NCBI GenBank assembly: GCA_034620365.1
Contig: JAQGEQ010000107.1
Span: forward strand, 310,001 to 374,000
Direction of reading: 5' to 3'
Source: Pegea sp. RAD2-039
Taxonomy: Eukaryota; Chordata; Thaliacea; Salpida; Salpidae
DNA: 64,000 bases
Part shown: piece after piece, positions 47,339-55,944 of the stretch
Position numbering within the stretch: position 1 is the first letter of the stretch
Layout: every line of letters begins with the position of its first letter
Translations under genes and position numbers: made by a program
The notes under the pieces: generated by a model
Told to the model about the DNA's origin: nothing
Seen by the model: only the letters and a program-made list of their open reading frames with translations
Database searches by the model: none

Positions 47339-48373
47339 TTGGTTGAGTTTTTAGTTGATAAGTTTTATGGTTCAGAAAATCAGAAAATGAATCAGAATAA
47401 AAGTAAAAAAGTAAAGAAAAAAGAAAAGAAGTTTCTTAATTCCAGTATCGGTGTGATTGAAGTAGTAAATTTATACAAAATAAAAAGTGAAGCCACCAAA
47501 TATTGTGAGGAAAATTATGGAATGTTGATTCCATTACATAATCAGAAGATAGTTGATGAAGTATCTGATAAACTTATGGAGGCTAAAATTTTTAAAAAAA
47601 GAACCTGGCTTCATGTAGGACTTGATTGTAAAAACGGAATATATCAGTGGCAAGATGGAATGAAGTTTAATGGAAAAAATTATGATCCAAACTTGCAGTT
47701 GTCAACATATAAGTGTCAAAACTTATATCTTCGAAGGAGATTTAAACGCAGAAAATTCCAACTCACAGGAAGTCGATGGAACCATAAGGTTCCATTTTTA
47801 TGTTTAAGGAATAGTAAGACTAAACCAACAACAAAAAGGCCAACAATTACATTTACAGAAGCAAAAGATATTTTTATGTCTAGTTACAAACAAACAACAA
47901 TTACTTTGACAGAACCAACAAGCAAACCTTTGTCTAGTAACAGACAAACAACAATTACTTTGACAGAACCAACAAGCAAACCTTTGTCTAGTAACAGACA
48001 AACAACAATTACGTTGACTGAACCAACAAATAAACCTTTCACTAGTAACATACAAACAACAACTTTATTTACTGGTAGCAATAAAGAAGGTTCTACCAAC
48101 TTTCTCTTGATTGGTTTATCTGTTGGATCAGTTCTGTTATTTGTATTTATTTGCTACATGGTTTTGAAGATAGCTCTTCTTATAATGAAAAAGAAAGAAA
48201 GATCAACTACTGAAGATATTGAGCTTAATAATGCAAGTGGTACTAACGTAGTTGATGACGTGTCTCATGACCAAGTTGATGAACAAGAAGAAAGAATAAA
48301 TTTTCTTTATAATCTTGATGATGATAATTTTGTTTACTCAATGACAGATGATAATCAACGATCAATCATGTAA
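47339..48373 (+). CDS. CTLD / Thr-rich stalk / TM / cytoplasmic tail exon, copy E (intact)
   Basis: This is the one unbroken and complete copy, 344 codons plus stop. Residues about 36-157 form a C-type-lectin-like domain: TKYCEEN (cysteine 1), WLHVGLDC (the WIGL core), YQWQDG, KCQN, SRWNHKVPFLC (last cysteine). The usual third cysteine after WN is absent, and there is no EPN or QPD motif, so calcium-dependent sugar binding is unlikely. Residues 181-250 are a stalk of four 18-residue repeats rich in Thr, likely O-glycosylated. Residues 254-276 are the membrane span, followed by a basic stop-transfer IMKKKER. The tail of about 60 residues is acidic and ends LYNLDDDNFVYSMTDDN. It differs completely from the A/B/C tail after the shared DIEL. 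The TTG at 47339 is not a start. In-frame entry from a phase-1 exon is possible at tttttag, exon from 47355. Gene 2 supplies the signal peptide. Confidence 0.7.
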   Translation: MVEFLVDKFYGSENQKMNQNKSKKVKKKEKKFLNSSIGVIEVVNLYKIKSEATKYCEENYGMLIPLHNQKIVDEVSDKLMEAKIFKKRTWLHVGLDCKNGIYQWQDGMKFNGKNYDPNLQLSTYKCQNLYLRRRFKRRKFQLTGSRWNHKVPFLCLRNSKTKPTTKRPTITFTEAKDIFMSSYKQTTITLTEPTSKPLSSNRQTTITLTEPTSKPLSSNRQTTITLTEPTNKPFTSNIQTTTLFTGSNKEGSTNFLLIGLSVGSVLLFVFICYMVLKIALLIMKKKERSTTEDIELNNASGTNVVDDVSHDQVDEQEERINFLYNLDDDNFVYSMTDDNQRSIM

Positions 48374-49186
48374 TGTTTTTGATTATATCAAAGTCTTATA
48401 TCCTTCTATAATAACAATATAATAATTATCATTTCTTCATCATCCGACTTTTCTCAATGTCACAGCAATTTATTTCACTTTTGAACTTTTGACTTTTCAA
48501 ACAATTAAATATAATAAGAAGAAAAAGGATTTCTGTTTAAACTTTTCACTTTAAAATTTATATTTACAAAAGGCGGTTTCTTTTAAATTATCATAAATAT
48601 CTACTCTAGATAACATTTTTATTATATTTTTGGAAATTTCTTTAAGACTAACTTCTAATTGTTCATTTGATTGTATCTTTAAAGTTTAATCAAAATGTGT
48701 TATAATAAAATAACTAAATACTTAGAAAACATGAAAAAAATTCTAATCATTAATTAAAACCAGTTGAGTTGATATTATAATAAACATTATGGAAACTTCT
48801 AAACAACGTTTTGATTAAAAAAAACAAGAAAATTTTAAAGTAAATGAAGTCATCTGCTGAATGCTTAAGGTTAACAGTAAAAAGTAATTACTTCAAGTAG
48901 TTTGTAATCTGTAAAAACTACCATCTTCTACTGTCTAATTTCACTATAATATTTAAACATTTGAGTTTAAGCTTTCTCTTTAGAAATATTTACTACAGAG
49001 TAACTTGACCAAGAAACAATTTGGATTTTTTAAATGATTTTATTTAGTAAGAAATGTTACTTTGTAAAAGTTCTGATTAAATTTTATTCATAATCTTTTT
49101 GATTTTATCTTTAAAGAATAATTAAAAAGTAAATTTGTAGGAAAGTTATTTAGAAACACTTTTCTGTAATTTTTAAAATGACAAAG
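48374..49186. repeat. 3' flank of CTLD copy E
   Basis: Matches 33732-34539. AT-rich, probable 3' untranslated region. No gene seen. Confidence 0.5.
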
Positions 49187-49775
49187 GGTGCCTGAAGAGA
49201 GCACCTCTCGCTAACACACATTCTCACAAATAACATTTATTAAGTTAAAAATATAGAAATCAAAAGATGTAACACATGGTATTTCAGTAGTCCTCAAAAC
49301 ATATAACAGTGAACAATTACATAGAATTATAACAAAATTAAAAAAAAAAGGAAAAATCCCAGTTTTGAAATGACAATGGTGGCAATATTATAACAGTTCA
49401 ACTTGTGAACAAATATTTTTTCAAAATTTTCTTTATGATTATATGTTTTGTGAAGAAACAATCTCAAATGATTTCAACTTAAAAAGCATTCTTCCCATTT
49501 TATTTTTGAACATATTGACATCATCTGCTGCTACTAGTCTTCTGATGAGGTATTCGAGAAAATTTGAAAAGAGAAGGGAACCAGAACGGAACCCTGAGGA
49601 GCACCACTGGTGATTTGACTAGATGTTGATAAAGATCTTTCTACACGAGGTTGTTGGTTTCTATCTGATATATAATCTTCAATTCACTGTAAGATAAAGA
49701 AGTTGATTTATAAGTTTTTCAATATAGTAGTTAGCTTGTTGTGTGGGACAGAATCAAATGACTTGTGATATAATT
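49187..49775 (-). mobile_element. Non-LTR retrotransposon remnant, second copy
   Basis: Same reverse-transcriptase fragment as at 34540-35130, with the same frame breaks (FDSVPHNKL, SGAPQGSVL, ADDVNMF). Shared inactivating changes show one insertion, later duplicated with the flanking gene. Confidence 0.72.
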
Positions 49776-49984
49776 GTAAATGATATGCTCTTGAGTTCTA
49801 CAGATAACTGAGATCAGCAAACCAATCAAAAAGCTAAACGTTTGTTTATTATATTTTCTGAAAAATAAAAGATTATGATAATCAATACATAAGAGGTAAA
49901 ATGAGAAAATTATATTTAAGAACAATTATTCCATTTTTAACAAGTTTTCTATTAAAAACTTGTACAACAACAGCACTATAAAAG

Positions 49985-50305
49985 TATTAGTCCTAACGGT
50001 GAACATTTTCAAAAACCATAGAACTGATATCATTTCTACCATTTTAATACAGGTTGGTTTGAAGTTATTTATTTAATTGATTGTTTGTTGTTAAAATAAA
50101 CAGACGGAATTGATAAATAGTTTGTTCTTTCACTGAATTATTGTCGATTTTAACAGGAATCTTATACGCAATACCATGTGGTACTGGAACGTTTTTCAAT
50201 CAAGCTTTGAAGGTTTGTAATTGCCCAAATAATGTTCTTCAGTGCAAAGGAATAACTAATAAGAGAGGTAGTGCTCCAAGTACCAAATTAACTGGTAATC
50301 ATTAA
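49985..50305 (+). pseudogene. Dead terminal chitin-binding module, copy 2
   Basis: Half a has the same in-frame TAG and TGA as the 35.3 kb copy. Half b (50157-50305) has a working aacag acceptor and an open frame: CGTGTFFNQ, KVCNCPNNV, LQCKGITNKRG and LTGNH with TAA. CDWP has become CNCP. Confidence 0.6.
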
Positions 50306-52487
50306 TTTAAACTTTATAAAATCTCTAATCAAATAAAAATATTCTTTTTCAATTTGGGTAATTTCAACCTCATAGAAAACATTAAAAAAACCTAAAATAA
50401 AATTTAATTTAAGTACATTGAAATTTTAAACAAATACTTTTCATAAATGAATGATTGAATGCTTTTGGAAAATGTTTTTAAATATTTTTTATAGTTTTGC
50501 AAATTTTGAAGGCTTTCAATTAATCTTAGCTACATCCTCTGAAAAGACTCGTGTATTTAGATAGATTAAAAAAAATAAATTAAATTAATTAAGAACATCT
50601 TCTTGACATCTATAATTGTTTTATTGAATCATTCACTTCCAATTCTAATTGAATATTCTTTAAAAATTTTCAATAAAGTTAAAAATTTAAAAACACTTTG
50701 AATAGTTTCACAGGAAGTAGATTATCCATGAAAAAATCTACTTTGCAAAAAACTGACTGGAAATCTATTGAATGTGAATTTTATGAAAACAAATTTTAAT
50801 AGAAATTATTGAATTTTTATTAGTTCATATTTCTAAAACACAGAAAAAAATCACAAACATCACAACTTGGAAACAAAATCATAACTTTTTGTTCCTTCTA
50901 TAAAATCTATATCTATCTTGAAAGCTTCAGACCCTGGTGATACATATTTATCAATAATCTTTGGAAGATGATGATAATACGGATCATTCTAAAGAATATT
51001 TTGGATGCATGCTCGAGCTCTTGACCTTACACCTCCTCCACAGTCATGTGAACCTTTAGAAATTTTGTTCCCTCTGCAGTTTTAACTAAGAAGTAAAGTT
51101 TCAGATTTCCTCTAAGTAGCGTTAAAGAGCTAAAACTCACAACAAGTTTGTTGGTTACAAAATCTGATCTTTCACTAAGACAATAACCAAGTTTTATTTA
51201 ATCATCTTACCAATAACTAATGGAAATACCAAACTTTCTTCCAAAGCGTAAAAACTAAAAAAACTTAAAATAATATCAAGCATATGAAGAATACAATTTA
51301 AGATTTGTAGAAGTTGGTTTTCAAGTTTTATTGATTTTCTATTAAACTGATAAGACTCCTGAACATATTAGATGTCTGATTTTTTTAACTAAAATTCACT
51401 TTAATTTGTTTAAGCCAAAACAGTATTATCTGATTGTATCAAATACTGAAATTAATTTAAAAGCTTTCTAGTATTAGGTTACATCTGTCAGTATTTAATA
51501 AGATTTAAATTTTTAATGAGTATTTGCAGTTATTTTCATTTTGCAAATGTAAAATAAGAACTGAACAATAATTTGATTCTAAAAGTTTAAATTTGAAATG
51601 TAAATTTGTTTCAAAAAGTAGAAATACTTTTCAATTTTAAAGAGATATAAGATTTTATTTACTGACCTTCAACTATTGGTAGAAAAAATAAAGATTTTTT
51701 TAGACATAAAATGTACTTTGAAATGTTGTATAATTTTTTTAAACGATTTTAAACCTTTATAACTCATATATACGAATTTATGATGACAATAAAACAAGTT
51801 TTCGTTTTATTCATTGCTTGTTACTCGAAGTAATATAATAGAAAGTTTATCTTTTGGAGAAAATATTTCGAATTACAATCAATGATAGAACTGTATATTT
51901 AATAACATTTTTCTCAAACTTTCTTATACAATGTTTTCAATTGTAAAAAAATGATTAAAAGTAGAAAGTTTACTTAAAAATATTTAACTATTTTGTATAT
52001 TGTAGCATTACATTGTAAACTATTTCTTTTTTAGTTCAAATAAGAAGTTCTTACAAGTACTTTAACCTAAAGCGGTTTTAAACCAATTATAAGTGATTTT
52101 TTAAATAAAATATAGTCTAACTATTTATTATTTCTAATGGAGAAATAAGATTACACATTTTTATTCAAGCTTAAAAGTTCTATTTATGTCTTATGTAAAA
52201 CTAGCTAGAAAAATGATTTCTGTCTAAAGTTTTAATTTATTTTAAAAGTCATTATAAGATTTTATGAAATTATTTTACTTTATTTAAGTTACTTATTTAG
52301 TGTTAAATTCTTTCTAACTTTTAAGTTGTTTGAGAATCTATAAATAGTTTCATTTGAAAAATATATGAAACAATTGATGTTGTCGCTTTTTCAAAAACTT
52401 TATATTTTATCATTAACCTCAAAAAATTGAATTTCAAAATTTGTTCACACTTCCCAGCTTTTCTAATTTTAGTTTCTAAATCGTACA
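50306..52487. repeat. Promoter-like block and spacer before Mis18-like copy 4
   Basis: Matches 9.25-11.27 kb and its two copies. It includes the decayed promoter-like block (about 50.55-50.8 kb) and a frameshifted version of the antisense frame (about 51.70-51.89 kb). No other gene seen. Confidence 0.5.
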
Positions 52488-53663
52488 ATGTATTTCTTTG
52501 CTTGTAAGTCTTGCCGGTCAATCTGCTCCATGTTCCAATACTGCGCACCGTTTTATGTAGAAGAGTTCCCAGACGCTATTTCTGTGTCCCAAGCTGATGT
52601 GAGTGAAATTATTGATAGTGATTACTGTTACATCGGAGGCTGTTCTGTCCTGCCAGTTTTTTGTTTGGATTGCAATATTGAGCTTGGTTGCAGAATCATA
52701 AGAGTCAGTAATATAAATCGAAAATCATTATGTGGCTTGTATCAATTTAAAAGAGAATCATTGATAAAAATGAATATAGAAACTGTTCAAAGAGAATTTG
52801 AAGTGATGAAAGAAAGATTAGCAAGTGAAGAAGAGGAAGAAGATGAGGAAGAAGATGATGAAGTTGAAGAGAGTGAAAATGTGGATAGTTTTCTGCTGCT
52901 TCAAGATCTTCAAAGTATTTTTAGTAGAGAGTTAAAAAAAGAGAAACATAAAGTGAACAACCAAATCTTACAAAAAGCTTCATCAGATATCAAAGGAATG
53001 AGACTTGCGAGTAGAGTTGCTGATCAACAGATCAATTTGTATTTGAGATTTGCAGTTGAGATTTTAACGAGAAACTTTGTTCCAGTGTTAAAGATAAAAT
53101 TGAAACAAATTGAAGTAGATTTATTCTCAAAAGTTCTAGCGTCTACTGATTGGTTAGTTTTGAATTGTAAAGAAACCACTAAAAGATATTTAAGAAAGCT
53201 TACTCTTAACAACTCAAAGAAAAGAAGATTAATTGAAAGTACATATAAAAAACTATCAACATTAATTTCGAAGACAATTAAAAAGTATTTTCATAAATTC
53301 GAACAGTTTCTAGAAGTTGATATTTTTATAATGAAAAGATCTTTGAGAAAGATTCTTCGAGATGCTATTGTTCAAATTAAACGGAAAAACTCTTGTGCTC
53401 TTACTAACATCAACGAAGAACATCTTAGTTGTACATTATGTCTGTTAACAAAAATGGTAGAATTACGAGCTGAATGTTTGAATAATATTGACAATAAAAT
53501 GGAAATTGTGTTAGAAAAACTGTTTTACTGGATCCAAAGTTGTTTTGAAATTTCTAACATGATGTTGAGTGCCAAACTGAATTCATATTTGGGAAAACTA
53601 CAAGATGGTATTATTGGTTTGATTCGAAAAACTTGTATGACGAAAAAACAATTAGAATATTGA
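52488..53663 (+). CDS. Mis18/Yippee-like zinc-domain coiled-coil protein, copy 4 (intact)
   Basis: A single open frame of 391 codons. Two CxxC pairs at residues 6-9 (CKSC) and 59-62 (CLDC) are about 50 residues apart, followed by IELGCRIIRV and a GLYQFKRESL segment. This resembles the Mis18 branch of the Yippee fold, in which two CxxC pairs bind zinc and an LG-x-x-Y/I segment follows the second pair. Mis18 proteins load the centromeric histone CENP-A and carry a C-terminal coiled coil. Residues about 113-132 are acidic. The C-terminal 250 residues are helical, basic and Leu/Ile-rich, and do not resemble a family I know. An in-frame TAG after a possible tttttag-like acceptor lies just before the ATG, so ATG at 52488 is the likely start, unless upstream exons join here. 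A distant Yippee-type or unrelated zinc protein is the main alternative. Confidence 0.5.
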   Translation: MYFFACKSCRSICSMFQYCAPFYVEEFPDAISVSQADVSEIIDSDYCYIGGCSVLPVFCLDCNIELGCRIIRVSNINRKSLCGLYQFKRESLIKMNIETVQREFEVMKERLASEEEEEDEEEDDEVEESENVDSFLLLQDLQSIFSRELKKEKHKVNNQILQKASSDIKGMRLASRVADQQINLYLRFAVEILTRNFVPVLKIKLKQIEVDLFSKVLASTDWLVLNCKETTKRYLRKLTLNNSKKRRLIESTYKKLSTLISKTIKKYFHKFEQFLEVDIFIMKRSLRKILRDAIVQIKRKNSCALTNINEEHLSCTLCLLTKMVELRAECLNNIDNKMEIVLEKLFYWIQSCFEISNMMLSAKLNSYLGKLQDGIIGLIRKTCMTKKQLEY

Positions 53664-54900
53664 TTTTACTAATATAGGTTGGATATCAGTATTATTGAAA
53701 TGCATTTCGCTTTTAAAGGTTTACTTTTGGTTGTTGTTAAAAATGAAATTTGTGTTTGGTGACTTGACGAATTCTTACAAATAAAAATAACATTCTAGAA
53801 TAATCCATGACTTGTAAATTTTATTTTATATCTTAAACTACAAAAATCATTTTGATATTTGCTTTGAATTTAGTTTTACTTTTATCGTATTGTGATGGTT
53901 TTAAAGATTTAATCTAAAAGTAAATCACATATGCAGTTCTTAAATTATTTCTAAACAAATTTTCTGGTTAAAATAAAGTCTTTCATGCTGTTAATTAATG
54001 TAGAAACAAAACATTAAAATATTTTGACAAATAGATTATAATAAAAGTACTTTTTAATTTTATGTTTGATTTGATTTTGAATCTAATTTAAGATTTTATA
54101 GCTTTGATTTTTAACAAACTTTTCTCAGATAAATTACTATTCAGATAAAACAAGAAAAAGCTCGAAAAAGTTTCGAATGACAAAATTGTGAATTTCTTTT
54201 TTTGTTCATTGTTTATGGTTTTTCTTGAAGAATCTGTATATTCTGAGGATAAATCTGCTAAAAATGACTTTCAACTAGTTTATGTTAAAAATCAAACTTT
54301 TTTAAACAAATTCTAGAAACAAAACAATTATAAATATAGAGTTATGTAAATAAAATTTAAAGCATAAATTATTTCTTATCTTGAACCAATTACTCATAAT
54401 TTAGAATTGATCAGTGTAAAAATATTTAGAAAAATATATCAAAAAGAAAGTTGTAATTTAAACTTACTAAAATTCAAAATATTTGATGATTAATCTTTAA
54501 ATTTTATCCCTAAAATGTAAAGAAAAAAAAATGATTTCATCAAAATGAAAATAAAGAAAAAAGTTGAAACCAAGAGACGAAGTCTACAACGAGTTGAGCA
54601 AATTTGTTTTAAACGTTTTGAAAGATCTGTGGACAACAAATTTAGATGAAATTCTAATTTTGGTTTAGTCACTTCCTAAATTATTCAAAGTTTCTTTAAA
54701 AATAAGATAATAATTATTTTAATCTTCAATAAAACCTTACATTCAAACCACCAACCAGAAAGTTTATTTATTAAGGGTTTGAAAAGGGTAGAAACAGTTA
54801 AAGCTAAACACAAAATCTGGTTAGATCCCAAATTTGGGAACAATTAGTACATTTATAACAGGTTTTCTATTAAAAATTAGTTCAACAACAGCACCACAAT
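53664..54900. repeat. Spacer joining two duplicated blocks
   Basis: Up to about 53840 this follows Mis18-like copy 2. From there it jumps to the sequence found at about 15.5-16.4 kb, with the conserved patch at about 54546-54650. The jump marks a deletion or recombination joint of the tandem units. No gene seen. Confidence 0.5.
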
Positions 54901-54906
54901 TCTACT

Positions 54907-55225
54907 AGTCCTAATGGTGAACAATTTCAAAAACTAGAGGACTGATATCATTTCTACCGATTTAGCGTAGGTTGTTTTGAAGTTATTTATTTAATTGATT
55001 GTTAGTTGTTAAAATAAACAAACGGAATTGACAAATAGTTTGTCTTTTTTCACATAAGTGTTGTCGATTTAAACACGAATCTTATACGCAATACCATGTG
55101 GTACTAGAACGTTTTTCAATCAAGCTTTGAAGGTTTGTGATTGGCCAGATAATGTTCCTCAGTGAAAAGGAATAACTAATAAGAGAGTTAGTGCTCCAAG
55201 TACCAACTTAACTGGTAATCATTAA
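54907..55225 (+). pseudogene. Dead terminal chitin-binding module, copy 3
   Basis: Half a has an in-frame TGA. Half b (from 55077) lacks the AG acceptor (aacac). It also has TGA at 55163-55165, where cysteine 6 was TGC. The KGITNKRVSAPSTNLTGNH tail and TAA (55223-55225) remain. It lies before the gene 3 promoter, in the same place as copy 1 before gene 2. Confidence 0.62.
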
Positions 55226-55449
55226 TTTAAACTTTGAAAATCTCTAATCAGATAAAAATATTCTTTTTCAATTTTGGTCTTTTCAACTTCATAAAAAACA
55301 TTAAAAAATTATAAAATAATTTTTAATTTAAGTACATTGAAATTTTAACCAAAAACTTTTCATAAATGAATGATTGAATGCTTGTGCACAATTTTTGAAA
55401 AATATTTTTTGTAGTTTTGCAAATTTTGAAGTCTTTCAAATAATCTTAG

Positions 55450-55869
55450 CTACATCCTTTAACAAGATTCGTGTATATAGATAGATTGAAAAAAATTAAT
55501 TAAATTAATTAAGAATATCTTTTTGACATCTATAATTGTTTTATTGTATCATTCACTTCCTCTTCTAATTGAATATTCTTAAAAAATTTTCATTAAAGTT
55601 AAAAAATTTAAAAACACTTTGAATAGTTTCATAGGAAGTAGATTATCCATGAAAAAATCTACCTTGCAAGAAACTGATTGGAAAACTATTGAATGTGAAT
55701 TTTATGAATACAAATTTTTAGAGAAATTATTGAAATTTTATTACTTCCTATTTCTAAAAACTTGGAAAAAACATTTCCTGGTAACTCTCTAAGGGTGTAT
55801 ATATACAACCTGTAGGAATATAGTTTCATGAAATAAAATTTATTTCAAATCAAACTTTCGATTAGAACT
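55450..55869 (+). promoter_or_regulatory. Gene 3 promoter and 5' untranslated region
   Basis: TATATATA lies at 55798-55805, 72 nt before the ATG, as in gene 2. The whole upstream region is nearly the same as that of gene 2, so both genes probably share their expression pattern. Confidence 0.65.
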
Positions 55870-55944
55870 ATGTTGAAATTAAGTTCAATTTTCGTTGTTT
55901 TCTTGTTGACGGAGTTATTCGTGGTTGAATCATCTATAGTCAAG
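55870..55944 (+). CDS. Signal-peptide exon of gene 3
   Basis: 25 codons, with the same protein as in gene 2. Phase-0 donor gtaaaa. The microexon at 56180-56207 follows. Confidence 0.75.
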
